A DNA stretch of 64,000 nt from Lichenostomus cassidix (taxonomy: Eukaryota > Chordata > Aves > Passeriformes > Meliphagidae): assembly GCA_008360975.2 (NCBI GenBank), contig CM039182.1, forward strand, positions 44,900,491 through 44,964,490. Reading direction: 5' to 3'. The notes below the pieces were generated by a model. It did no database searches. It was given only the letters and a program-made list of their open reading frames with translations, and was not told where the DNA came from. The position numbers and the translations under genes were made by a program. The stretch's first letter is position 1; every line of letters starts with the position of its first letter. Shown here in pieces: positions 49,900 through 61,604 of the stretch.

Positions 49900-50422
49900 G
49901 TAGATTTTCACATTCAGAGGGCCAGCTGCTAAGCTGGTAGAAATGGGTGGACTCTGGGCTCTGCTAGAACTAGAGTGGTTCATGCTAGATGAAATTGCTC
50001 CCCAGAATTTTTAAGATACCAATTAATCTTAAAATCAAAATAAAGAGAAGAAAGAGTGCACACTGATCCCTTCACTTTAAGAGGAAATTTAAATTTGGTG
50101 ATGTCTGAAGCTCCAGCTGATGAATTATTGAGCTGTGAGAGGGCAGTAGCACACAATATCACACACTGGCCTTTTTATAATATCCGCAAAATAATTATTT
50201 CTGGAAAGAAACTAATGGAAAATTATGGGGACCTGGCAGAATGTAGCAGCTAGTTTTCTGCCTGTGCCCTTCCATCTTGGGAGGATAGTCTTTTCCTTCA
50301 TTCTGCAAAATACTCAGATTGGTATGATACTGTTTTTTAAAGTAGGCCCTAAAGATAAAATCTACTAATATCTAAGAGGAAAAAAAATTACCAATTTGGG
50401 ATTTTAAAGTGTCAAGGATTTA

Positions 50423-50435
50423 TTTTTTTTTTTTT
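50423..50435. repeat. Poly(T) run
   Basis: An uninterrupted T-run of 13 within TTTATTTTTT-type sequence. There is no sign that it is a retroposon tail. Confidence 0.85.
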
Positions 50436-53264
50436 GTACAGGTACACAGAGCTGCCAGGTCAAAGAGCTACCTTCCTGTAACTATAGTACAGCATATATT
50501 TCCCCTGTAACACACCAGCTGTTAGCTGAACCTTACAGCAAGGAATCAATAAAGTCAAGGCAATTTCCTTAACATGCCATCTGTAAGAGATTATGGAAGG
50601 GAGGTGGGAAAAGGGTTTTCCTTAGTGGCTAGTGCTTTACTAAAGTTCAAATGAGGCAATATATAGTAAAATAAATTCAATCTGTATTTTCTCTTCTTTC
50701 AATTTTAGAGGGGACTAAATGAAATGGAACTCTGTTGATTCTATCCGGTTCAATATATCTTCACTTTCTAATGACCAAGGTCATTTTTACCTTCATGAAA
50801 AAGAAACCTAATATAAAATACTCACCCAGACTGAACAAACACACATTCACACTTTTTCAAAAGCCAGGTAGATGAATGATATATTATGTAATTCATTTCA
50901 TGGCATACTGCTGAATGTTTTTTTATAGATAATGTTTAACCTTGCCAATTTTGCTCTGAGATAATCACTCCTTTGAGGATAAAATCTCACATTTAACATT
51001 AGAAGAAAAAAGAACCCCCCACGTGCCAAAATCTGCAGTATACAACAAATAACAGGGAAGTTACTTAGCCAGAAAGATAACGATTAGAGCAGTTTTCACT
51101 GCTGACTCTGTGATTAGCCGGTGGTTGTTATAATATTAATCAGAAATACAGTGATAACTGCTTAGACTAGGTTTTGATACAGCCAGTGAGCAATGACAAA
51201 ATGCTTAGACATCTTGCAATAATGCATTTCTGCCCTGACTAATGGAAGTGGCAAATAGATTCATAAAAATCCCCTATATTTATCATTGGAGCTATTCTTG
51301 GAGTGTGCGAGCTGTGTTTGTGTTTCTCTGGGGTTTATTATCAGGAATATTAATAGTGCCAGCATCTCATGGAAAGGATGCAAACCTGGAAGACATCTCT
51401 GAAACCCCCAAGGAAAGGCCATGAATGGCAAAAGTCTGCAGGGTCAATGCAGTGTCTATTTGCTCTGTGAGCCCTGCTGCTTCCCCGGAGACTGCTTTTG
51501 AGAGAGGAACAGTGCAGAAGGTCAATGCAAAGTGAAATTTTACCTGAAGGGAGGAAAAATATATGTATAAGCCCAGATTCATCCTATTGTGCTGTAGGCA
51601 TGTAGCTGAGATGGCTAAGTTTGGAGTGCTGTCAGTTCTTGGTTCCCATTATAGTCAAGGCAGGCACCTCCTGAGGGCACCTCAGCCCACCTGTGATGTG
51701 AATCACCCTCAGGAGTCACCCTGGGTTTCACCCCAGCTGTTGCAAACCAAGTGCCTGACATGTTGAGAGACAAATCCTGGCCTTGACATGTGAGGATGGG
51801 ACAAACTGGCTTTGGTTGAAAGCCTCCAGCCAAGAAAGAACCAAATGTAAATCAAATGTTCATCTCAATTACTGGAATGAAAGATTTCACAAACTTTTAA
51901 AGATATTTCACTCTTTCCTCCACCCTTCCCTTTCAGGCACATGCTTGGGAGCATTACTGGAAGCACCATTCATTAGATAAGACCTTGTCCTTACAGCCTT
52001 TCCGATTCAACCAGAAGCAACTAGTACTGGGGTTCTTGGAGGAGCTTGGCTTTTCCACAGGCTTTCCCCTTAGATTTTGTAGGGTACAAAAGATGTTGAA
52101 AAATATTGAGTCAGGACCAAACTCATGAATCTTGGTCTAAACACTCGAAAAAGCATTTTAACACACTTGTTCAGCTAATATTTTTCACTACTGGGATTGC
52201 CAGCTTGGGCCAGATGTGTCCAGGTGCAATGTGGGGTACAAAAGCATTGTATTCCTCAAAGCCTGTTTTAAATAATTAGGGGCATAATATGCAGTAGAAG
52301 GCTTCGGAGAAGCTTTATGCATGGGGTCAAATTGTCCTGAAATGACAGAAGCAATATTCACAAATTAGTGTGGAGACTCTGCATTTCATTTTGTGCTCAT
52401 TTTTGCTTCCCCCTTATTGACACACTGTATCAAATCCATCAAGAAGTAGCAACAGGCTTTCAAAAATAAACTGCAAATTAAAGTCCCCAGAAGACAAGCC
52501 TTGTCTAAAAATATCACTTTAAATTATCCATAAGGTCTCTGTTAAAAATTCTTTGTCTATAGAAGATTTTATTTTTTTTAGGAAATATATCTTTGCCTTT
52601 TTATTCTAATCTGTTTGACATAGGTTTTATCACACAAGAAGATTTTAAGAGCACTTAATTTTGCTGCTACATGAATCAGAATAGTAGGTTATTTTTCTTA
52701 AGTTTAGTAACCCCAACAGCAAAGACAGGAGTTCCTCTGGAACTACTTACATAGAGTAAATAATTAGACCTTGATCTGATGAAGGCACTTAACAGCATGT
52801 TTATTTTTAACTCCATGAGTGCTGCCACTGAATTCAAAGGCATTGTTTGGATGTTTGAGTGAGTATTTAAGGGCATTGGTCAGAGTGTCCTAATCCTTAA
52901 ACTTGCCATTGATTTCATCACAGGGTGATGTCCAGGGGGTGAGGAAAGTGGGACTGCAACTGTGGCTTGTTGAAATCACAGAAAGCTATTTTTTACCACT
53001 TGGACCCTCCTCAGAGCCACAAAGGCTGTGGTTTGGATTTGTTTTGGTGGGTTTGGGTTTTTGAGAGATTTTTTTCCCTTCTAATTGAGATTAATTGGAT
53101 TTTGAAGTTAATTTTCCCATTCCAGGGAAATACTACCTCAGCCATGTGAAATGGAGAATACTCATCCTCCCCACTATAAAATGCCTGGAAAACACAACCA
53201 GGGAGCAATCGGCAAATAAACTGCCAAGCCCTGCAATTCTTCACTCTTGTGCCTTTTCTCGAAA

Positions 53265-53345
53265 TGAGGCTTAATTAGACCAACAGCACACTCCTCGTGG
53301 AGCAAAGATTACTTATCAGCTTAATTTGATACTTCCACAGACAGC
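53265..53345. promoter_or_regulatory. Candidate regulatory patch with homeodomain and GATA-type motifs
   Basis: Within 80 bases there are GGCTTAATTAGACC (TAATTA core at 53272-53277), AAAGATTACTTATCAG (a TTATC element is a reverse GATA) and AGCTTAATTTGATA. Such clusters are typical of developmental enhancers near homeobox-regulated genes. This is motif inspection only: the motifs are short and AT-rich DNA produces them by chance. Confidence 0.25.
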
Positions 53346-55055
53346 TGACATATGGTTTCCTCCTCTTCCCCCTGCCCATTCCCGCACTCGAGTTTAAATA
53401 GGGCTGAAGTGGTGCATAGGACTTCTGCTGTTCCTCGCTGCTGGACAGGGTTTCATCTCATGTGGGAAAGAATTGGTGCTATCAGGCTCCAGGACCTGAG
53501 CTCACCAAGAGGAGATTGCTTTTCCTCAGAGCAGACCCATACGCCTTTTCCCTCCTAACAGATGTACTACCAGAAAAACAGATTGGTGTGATGGAGCTTG
53601 TTCCTTAAAGGTGAGCTGAAACTCTTCTCTACCATGTGTAAAAAACAAAGTATGCTTCTTTGAATCACATGCACTTTGTAGGGTGCATATTCGATGCAGC
53701 TGCACCATGATCATCCTTGGATATGCGATGAACCATATGAGAAAGAGATTTATGGGCACAATTTTTCAGAGCCACAGCAGCTCAGAATTATTGAGTTTCC
53801 CCACTGAGAGTAATGTGAGAGGCCACCTTAAGTCTGATGCAATTTAAACTACTCCATAGATCATGCTGGACATCCTCTAATATGCATCACCGCAGCCTTA
53901 CTGAACCTAATAGATATTAGCTGGGGAAGAGGATGAGGTGTACCCCATTACATATAAGTCTATTTTCTTCCACTGCACCATGTCTCCACATCAGTGGAAC
54001 TCTGGTACGGTTATTGGGTTTTGCAACAGCTTTTGCCATTTGAGGATCTGGGCAATCCTGCTTCTTGTGGCAGCTCAGAAGGTTTAGTCTTTTGTTTTTA
54101 ACACCACCTGTGGGGTTTGATTCTCTGCTCTGCTTGTGGGACTGCAAGCTCCCTGTGACCCAAACTCCACTTCCTGTGTGGGATCAGGTATACATCCCAA
54201 CCTCCCAGGATACAGCCCTGGCTACAGGCTGCTCCTTGTCTTCAGGCATGGACTGGGAAACTCTCAGCAAATCAGGGCCAGACCCTGAAAAACAGGCTGT
54301 ATGGGAGATTATGATACAACTTCACCACTCAGTAATGGCACTACCTGAGACAAGAAGTTATCACAAATGTATGGCTGTGGTATCAATTCCATATAGGTCT
54401 TATCATACCTGTCAGAGGGAGGCTTTACTTATTTTTCCTAACACACTTTTGAACTAATTCAGGTGATGCAGGCAAAATACAGGTACCAAAACTAAACCCA
54501 TCATGGATGCCAAATAGGCTGCATGCTGTTGCTCCTTCCACAGCACTTTCCTTCTGCTCCTTCTGTTTCTGCAGGCTTAGGTTTTGAATAAGATTAAATC
54601 TTTGTAAAAATGTCGGAGTCCTCATTGCAAAAGCATTTTTCAGTCTTTGGCTTACATGAGATGCATTTGCCAGGATCAGCTTCAGGTGCATCTGAACAGC
54701 AAGACAGTTTCTCATAGCTGTATAAGTAAATATTTTTTGCAATACATCTGTGATTGATTATCATTTCCATTTGTGTATTTATGACTGTGACAGTTACACA
54801 GCTTGCACAAGAAGATGCATTTTTAATGATGTTTACATTTATTTCAGCATAGTTATATATAGCTACATGTTTGAAAGTCCTAAATAAATACGCTACAGCT
54901 CACTTAAGAAGTAAAATTAAATGAAAATATAAACCAGAATCAAATCATCTGAACACTTAGCCCTTGACAAATATTTGGCATGTTTTGTATATGTATGTAT
55001 ATATTTTAAAGGTATTATGGGGGCTGACATCCTGGGACACCATAGCTGTTGGGCA

Positions 55056-55085
55056 AACACCACACACACCCAAACACACACACAT
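55056..55085. repeat. Imperfect CA microsatellite
   Basis: CAAACACCACACACACCCAA followed by ACACACACACATAG. The interruptions (CC, CAAA) suggest it is not highly unstable. Confidence 0.85.
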
Positions 55086-55756
55086 AGAGTCAAAATTTCC
55101 TCAGTTTGATAGTATGGCCTGTGCACATGCTTAAAATGCAGACTCCAGGTAAGACAAGCAGCTTGCACACTGTATTTGGCACCATAAGGCTCCCAAGGGA
55201 GCAAAGGGACAGAGGGTGCTCAGGGAAAAGGGCAACCACAGCTGTTTGGGTCCTGTTGAAAGGGCTGTGTGCTGGCAAAGAGGGGCTCACCATGGAGAAG
55301 CTGCAAGCAGGGCTTACAAGGCAAAGCCAGAAGAAGGAAGAGGGTTGGTGTGGCATTGCACCACGTTTCGCACCACATCGCAAAATGCTCAGTTTCAAAC
55401 CTGTGAGGCAGGAGTTAGCTGAAGACAGGGCTTGATTGAGCACTGACTCTGGGCATGCAAAGCATCTGGCTCTGGGTCTGCATTCAGTCACTGGGATCAT
55501 GTTCAGAAATCATTGTTAGTGCCCACAAAGGTTGCAGTTCTTCACCTCTCAGACACCTTGATGGAAGCATGAGCTCCATTGTGCTCCCTCCAGTGGGAGT
55601 CCACTGTGGCCCTCTCTGAGGAATGGCAGCTCTCCTATTTCCTCCCTGCTGGCTTGCCCTGTCTCACACCTGCATCTACCAGCATGTAGGATCTGCTCAT
55701 AACTCGCTGCCTTGCCAAGCTCCTGCTGCCAGCTCCTGCTCTGATGACTGCTAGCA

Positions 55757-55818
55757 CAGCATGGGACGGCATGATACAGCACGGTATGGCAAGGTACAGT
55801 GTGGTACTGGGCAATGGA
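55757..55818. repeat. Degenerate minisatellite, period 20 bp, about three copies
   Basis: Copies start at 55757 (CAGCATGGGACGGCATGATA), 55777 (CAGCACGGTATGGCAAGGTA) and 55797 (CAGTGTGGTACTGGGCAATG). Each copy also has an inner 10-bp echo (GGTATGGCA / GGTACAGT). The repetitive Tyr-His-Thr-Val pattern in the minus-strand frame across it comes from the repeat and is not evidence of a protein. Confidence 0.75.
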
Positions 55819-56560
55819 TGCTGCTCCTTGCAGAGCTTTCCACCCCAGTCCCTTCCCTGCTCCCCTGAGAGCAGCTGCAGCCAGCACCTCCCTTCCTGAG
55901 TCTAAATGAAAACTATTTTTGCAGCCATACACAGCAGGACTAGCTACAAATATTCCCAGGGATGCTGTTTTTCCTTGGCTGTTCTGTGATAATCTGAAGG
56001 GGTGTTGCAGCTGTTACCCCTCAGTGCCAGGGAGCTCATGCAAGTAGTGGTGGAAACTATTGCACTCACACTCCCTCACTAGCACAGCTTCAGGGGCAGA
56101 TCCTCAATCACAAGTGCAGTCTGCGGTATCTCCCCAGGCACCTTCCTTCTCCACAAGGTTGGTTGGAAACCAAAGCCTCAAGCCATGGTCTTTATTCACA
56201 TACCCACAGTTGTGGTGGGTAACACTGCAGTATAAATTGCTCAGGTGGGGGTTCAGGAGCAGCTGGATCCTGAAAGCCACACTTTGAGCCTCTGCTGTGG
56301 TTGTCTTTTCAGCACTCAGCAGCTCCTCCTCTAGCCTGGGTGTGACCAGGCCTGATGGGAAAACAGCTGCTGGTGGTGATGCTGGTGATGAAGAAGAAGC
56401 CAAGCTCTGCAGAAAGGCCAGGCCTAGATGAGAGCCATCGAATGGCATGAAAATGTAACTCAGGGCTCACAAGTGGGATTGCACTCTCTAGACCCAATTC
56501 CTTTCACCTTATTCAAGCAAGAAGACCCATTAAAATGAAATGAACTGGCTGTGCGTGCAC

Positions 56561-56767
56561 ATGCATTTTCCTTTTTTGATCAACTACCTTTCAGCTGATA
56601 CGCCTAGTAGAGTGTTTGAAATCCCTATAAATGTTAGATGTCCATGATAAAAGACAGTGCCCTTATTTGGCCCGTGGCCATTTTCCATGTTTATTTGGTT
56701 ATTTATTTCAGTTAAGTGCAACACACCAGTTGATGCACAACACCCATGTGCCGCAATACGGCTCTGG
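56561..56767. other. Unique sequence flanking the X-box, possible conserved non-coding DNA
   Basis: No exon recognised. The text mixes TATAAATG, a CTTATTTGGCCCG stretch, and TTTATTTCAGTTAAG. CpG-containing words (GTGCCGCAATACGGCTC) just before the X-box stand out from the CpG-poor surroundings. Confidence 0.35.
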
Positions 56768-56781
56768 GTTGCCTTGGCAAC
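56768..56781. promoter_or_regulatory. RFX-type X-box motif
   Basis: GTTGCCTTGGCAAC is a full match to the RFX-family X-box consensus GTNRCC(N0-3)RGYAAC. Its two 6-bp halves (GTTGCC and GGCAAC) are exact reverse complements around TT. RFX factors bind such sites to drive ciliary and some neuronal genes. I estimate about one consensus match per 130 kb by chance, so one hit in 64 kb is not significant alone. The perfect symmetry and nearby CpGs make it more interesting. No target gene is visible in the window. Confidence 0.45.
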
Positions 56782-57098
56782 GGGTGGAAAGGGTTTTGAA
56801 GAGCCAGAGAGGCCCATGCTAATGAAAACAAGCATTCAGGGGGCCTCTTCTCCAGGTGGGCGAGAAGAGGCTCCCTGCTGGGCTCCCTCACCCAGCCTGC
56901 TTTCAAATAGTCTGATGCTTTAAACAAAAGCTACAAAACCAACAACAACAAAAAAGCCCACCACCCAGCCCCCTCTGCTTTTCTTTTTCCATGCTAAAAT
57001 GCAACTACTGATTAAAAGTTCTGAGACAGTTCTTTGAAGCCTTTCATTAATAGGTTTCCTTTATAAATCCAAATTAGACGGCCAATGCATTTTCCTTC

Positions 57099-57114
57099 AA
57101 AAAAAAAAAAAAAA
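57099..57114. repeat. Poly(A) run of 16
   Basis: A pure A-run followed by GAAAGAAAA. It may be a decayed retroposon tail, but no source element or target duplication was recognised upstream. Confidence 0.9.
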
Positions 57115-57140
57115 GAAAGAAAATTATTATGGAAATGGTT

Positions 57141-57165
57141 GTGGTTGTTGCTGCTGCTGCTGCTA
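57141..57165. repeat. Short GTT/GCT trinucleotide repeat
   Basis: GTGGTTGTTG runs into CTGCTGCTGCTGCTAG, about five CTG units. This is below the usual length for strong instability. In one minus-strand frame it would read as serine/asparagine repeats, but no gene is there. Confidence 0.85.
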
Positions 57166-60095
57166 GCTTTTATATGTTTAATCTCCCACATGTGCATGCA
57201 TGCCAGATGGCAGTGCCCGTAAGATGTGAGATAATCCTTGCACACCATCTTCACCATGTTGGTGCTGATCCCTGGGCTTCTGCAGGCTATGGCTCTTGCT
57301 TGCACATGGTGGAAGCCATGGGCTTTGTCCTGTACTCTGTGGGATAGGGCTGAGCATGCCTGGGCTCAGCACCCATGGCTCCCACTGAAAGTCTCTGGTG
57401 AGGGTGCGGAGAGCGTGAGTTATTCACAGAGATCTTGTAGGAGTGAGGCTGGGATACTGAATGCATGGGGAGATCTCCCCACCTGAGAAAGTGGGTCCTG
57501 TGGAAACACACCTGGGCCCCACGCTCAGGAAATTGAACAGTCCTGAGGAATATCTGACACTATTCAGATGTCTTTTTTGGAAACATGAGGAAAAGGATAA
57601 TGAATGACTCTACAAGCTGAGCTCAGCAACTGCTAGGTATTCCCAAGGGCCTAACTCCTGCCTGGCTCAATGAGGTGATGTCCATGGAATGTGCAAAGAG
57701 GTAAGTATGTAAATATGGGGATTACATGAAAAGGGAAACCTCCAATAAAGTCCTGAACATAGGTTGAAAGTTGCTCTAGGCTGGGGATGATAGAAAAAGG
57801 AGGTGAAGAGCTGAACATCTGGGCCAGAAGAAGGGTACTGTATGATAATCCTGGGTGAGAGATTTCTGTTTCTATTTCTGTTTCAATCTAAGTTTTTCTT
57901 GGACAGAACATTCTTCTATGGACAGTGACAACCAACACTGTTGAATGCCCAGTTGGTCTCACAGTCCGAAGTCTGAATTTGTGGCACGAAATTAAAGGAA
58001 AGGGAGAAGTGGAAGATGAGAGTGAAGCAGACCTCTCTAATGATGACAGGGAAACAAGAGTCATGGTGTCCATGGGATGGAGGGGGATGCCCAACTTCTC
58101 CACCGTGGGTACTATTGTTCACACACACCTTGCAGTAGCATGGCAGGCAGGCCCTCCAGCAGAATGTCTTTTCCAGCCCCTTAGAAGCAATGGGATGTGA
58201 CAGCCTACTTGGACTGATGAAATGTCACAAGCTCCAAAGAAAAGAAATTGGCATAACTGTCCCTTTCAAAAAAATGTAAAACAACCCAGACCATGTGCTC
58301 CCAGGAGCTGAAGGCATAGCTTCAGTGTTAGGCAAAATATATGTATATTTTTTGGTAGGAGTCTCCACCGCTTGTAGGTGACTCAGTGCCAGAAACTGAC
58401 TCATGTTGAAATAGCGTTACAGTCAGACAAAGAAACTGTGTAATACACCACCAGGCTCTCGGTCTGATAATGCTCTTGTGGAAGGAGTGTTTTACTCTGC
58501 CCTGAACTGCAACGAAGCTTATCACCAAGAGCAGTGACGTACTGGTCACTTCGTTAATCTAAGCAAAGGGAGTGAAGCTGGAAATGTTTATAAGTGATTT
58601 CCCTCTGCTGAGGAAGGAGATAAGAATAACTATGACAACGCTCCTAAAACATTTGTTGAATGCTTCATTCTAAAATGAAGCGTACCAAAAAAAGAAGGCA
58701 GTGCCTGAATGAGGGAGGAGGATTTAGGGAAAATCCTTGTAGATGCCTCTCCAGTAAAATCAATATTGCAGGTAAAATAGTTTAAAGTGCCTGAAGACTT
58801 TGGATCACCGAGCTGCAGCAGGGTTCCTTTTGGGAGGGAAGAAGTTCAAACTTTTGGAAAACAGGCCTCTTTCAGGAACCCGAGAACGTGAGGATTCTCA
58901 AAATATGAATTTACATTTTGAGATTACAAGCAACTCTTATTTCAGTGTCAGTAATTGAGAGCCCATGAAATACTGTCTCTGAATGAGCATATTTCAGGAA
59001 ATTTTTATAATTCCCATCTGAGCTGCCTCTGAAAGAGGCTAAGAAACAAATTCGTCAAACCGTGTGGGGTGCCTGCAAGTAAGCAAGGAAGGTTTACTGA
59101 AGTGATAGCGAGGACATCCACAGCATGTCAAACATTTAATTTTGCAGGTGCCACTGCTGTGCATCACTGCAAACTTCCCATGTCCTCAGTGCAATTCCAG
59201 GAGCTGTGGTCTAGTGTTCTGCACCAACATGAGGGTTTGCAGCAGTCCAGTCAAAGAGCCCTTTGTCAGGCTGGGAAAAGAGGCCGCAAGCCATTGCCGA
59301 TCCTGTTGTTGAGAGGGTGTGGAGCAGGGCTGACCCACCTACTGCCATGCCAAATCTGGGCAAATCTGGATTGTTCCTGGCTTGGCCTGTGCTCCAGGGC
59401 TGCCCCACATGAATAACCCCACTCTGTGCAGGCTTGCTCATGGGCTTAGGTGAACAGCCAAGATCTGTGTTTACTTTTTTGGGGCATGGCAAAGGCATCT
59501 AATTGCACCCACAGAGTGTTTCAGCACAGAACTATTTGACGCTTATTTTACAGAGTCTAAAGCAAGATTTGCTCCTTGTGGCTCCTAAAATCTGCAATGT
59601 AGCCCTGCCAATAAAAACATGGATACTTGGCTATGCAAGGAAACAGCTCACTCAGCAAAAATGGTGGCCTGTTGTTGTATTTGTGATGAAAAGCAGAAAA
59701 ACATCCACTACCCACAGAAATGCTGTTCCATTTTGTTTGTGAAAGTGGCAATTTAGAATTAAAGACAGCTGAATTACATGGGCAACATGGGAAGAATTTG
59801 TTTTATGTGGGAGCTTCTGTACATATATAACTATGCCATAAGACTTCTATATTGATCATGGTAACCTGCCTGGGTCACCTTGCTCTAACCAGTTATGGGG
59901 ATAATCTGAGAGTCTAGTAGCATATTCATTTTATCTGCAGTGCTCTGCACAAGTACTCATAAACCATCTATTACTATAAAGCAGCTGTTCTAATGCCCTT
60001 AATAGTTGCTGTAGAGTATGTCCCCAGATTGCATGGGCATGTAAAACAGCGAAAAAGGGCATAAAGACCTGAATACTCTTGTCTTCACTTGTTCA

Positions 60096-60259
60096 GTTTT
60101 CTTGGCTTTTGGTGTTTTGGTTTTTTGGTGGTTTTTTGTTTGGTTGTTTGCTTGTTTGTTTTTTTTTCTTTTTTGGGGGGGGTTGGCTTTTTTATTGTTG
60201 TTTTGTTTTGTTTGTTTTAGTTTTATGTTTTGTGTTTGTTTTTGTTTTCATTTTTTTTG
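60096..60259 (+). repeat. Second G/T-rich low-complexity tract
   Basis: Like the tract at 7456-7598, the plus strand is nearly all T and G, with an eight-G run at 60175-60182 and (GTTT)n words. The 63-codon phenylalanine/valine/glycine-rich frame at 60079-60270 is a composition artefact. Both tracts are T/G-rich on the same strand. Confidence 0.88.
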
Positions 60260-60264
60260 ATGTA

Positions 60265-61180
60265 TCGTGAATTTATTTGCATGTAATTTCGCTTATGAGA
60301 AAATCCTAGGTGTCTACTTCATGATCTATGAATGGCAAGGAATTTGGTACATGTCACCTGTAATGTGATCCACCTAGGGAGGTTAACACTCATGTTGTTG
60401 TATGTACAATGACACTGGACAATAATTGGATGTTAAAGTAGGGAAGTTTGCTGGAAACACGCCAAGTCAGATACACCCCTGTGCAGACACGCATAAACTG
60501 GCAGTCAGTAGTCCTTGAACTGGAGGAGAAATATCTTCAGACAGGAGGATGTTTAGGAAGGGTACAATATGTAGGTCTGAGAACATGCATGTAAGAGCCT
60601 AGAGCAGAACTGGAATTGACATTTCTCCTTTGGTTGAAGACGCACTGTAGCAGTACCCTCTGCCTAGAGATGGCCTTGGAGGCAGCTTTCAGCTGAATAG
60701 GAAGTCCATGGGTTCATACACTCCCTTTTACTACCTTTTCTATGTACCTACATATCATGTGGGGAGGCTACAGCCACTGTAGCTACATGGTACATCCCTT
60801 GTACAGCATAAGCAGTGGTGTGGCTCAAACACTACTTATTCAGACCTCACAGCATCAATTTTCTTTTCAAATTTTGAGGTAAATTCACTCAAACTATGGC
60901 TTTCTTATTATTCCCTTTGCATGCTTGGTTGTTCCTGCAGGAAGGAGCAACCTTTGTGCTCAGTAGGCTGGGGGTGGAAGCTGATCTTTGCAGCAGATGC
61001 ATGGTAATGGGTGGATGGGGTATGGTTTTGCTCTTCCCAGGCCTTGCCTCTTCCTCACAGCTGCCAGACTCTTGTACTCTTTTTAGCAGTGATATCAGCA
61101 TTATCCAGCCCAAGGTTTAAAAAATCACGAATGAGACATTTCCCCAAATCAAAACACGGGCAATAAATTAGATCAGATTA
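60265..61180. other. Unique non-coding sequence, no gene recognised
   Basis: No exon or repeat supported. A short pair of overlapping frames at 60889-61120 (74 codons each strand) has no known domain. The right end borders the CR1 relic. Confidence 0.5.
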
Positions 61181-61184
61181 AATA

Positions 61185-61600
61185 AATGCAAGGTTCATTT
61201 CTCCTCAGTGTGAAAGAAATGCCATACCCAGGTTTGAGCACAGCACTTCAAGAAAGATATGAAGAAATGGAGAAAGAGGATAGTCTTAATAATCAGTGGT
61301 CTTGAAAACATGACTTGGGATGAAAAGCTGGAAAAAACATTGTGCTTCACCGCTATGGCAGGTAGAAAAAGAAGAAATGGTTTTAAATTGCAGCAAGGAG
61401 AGTTTAATCGAGGTATTAGAAAGCAGTTTGTAATAGCAGGGCTGCTGTAGTTGGGGGAGTAGATTACCTGGGCAGTGGGTGAAGTCTGCAGTGTGAAAGA
61501 TGCTTACAAGCAGCTGGGACAAACATGCATCGGAAATAACATGGGTACAGCTAACCCAGCCTTGAAGGCACCAGACTGGCTGTGAGTGAACTTGACTATT
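61185..61600 (+). mobile_element. CR1-type LINE 3' part, well supported
   Basis: A chain of blocks in the right order matches the 3' region of sense CR1. GCACAGCACTTCAAGAAAG, TGAAGAAATGGAGAAAGAGG and GGTCTTGAAAACATGACTTG come first. Then come TTTTAAATTGCAGCAAGGAG, GTTTAATCGAGGTATTAG, GATTACCTGGGCAGTGGGTG, and GACAAACATGCATC with CACCAGACTGGCTGT near the end. The CR1 pattern is 'cacttcagga..gatgtggagaaattggag...gggtctggaaaacatgac...ctcaagttgcaccaggggaggtttag.ttggatattagga..aatttc...ctgcccagggaagtggttgagtc...aacacctgtcaggaatgg...gactggactagatgacc'. The 63-codon frame inside it is a chance remainder. The terminal 8-bp repeat of CR1 is not obvious, so the 3' end has eroded. It is the best preserved CR1 copy in the window. 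Confidence 0.78.
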
Positions 61601-61604
61601 CAGC

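Larger units (their letters stand above)
48410..56560. other. Unique, in parts AT-rich non-coding sequence
   Basis: No gene recognised. AT-rich blocks at 50320-51060 and 52480-52700 have almost no open frames. Motif-dense stretches that look like possible conserved non-coding DNA are 51060-51380 (several GATTA and TAAT cores, CTTATTATCAGG-like text) and 53265-53345. Smaller repeats are listed separately. The 136-codon minus frame at 55090-55500 and the 130-codon plus frame at 54065-54457 have no recognised domain. Confidence 0.5.
56782..60095. other. Unique non-coding sequence with short simple repeats
   Basis: No gene recognised. The part 56930-56970 is A/C-rich (CAACAACAACAAAAAAG). The frame at 57925-58200 (plus, 91 codons) has an acidic patch but no known domain. 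Frames at 59069-59498 on both strands shadow each other. A long run of A lies at 57099-57114 and a TGC repeat at 57141-57165. Confidence 0.5.

Noticed and set aside
55549..55932. Minus frame with repeated Tyr-His-Thr-Val-Pro-Cys pattern as a repeat protein
   Set aside because: The pattern arises from the 20-bp minisatellite at 55757-55818.
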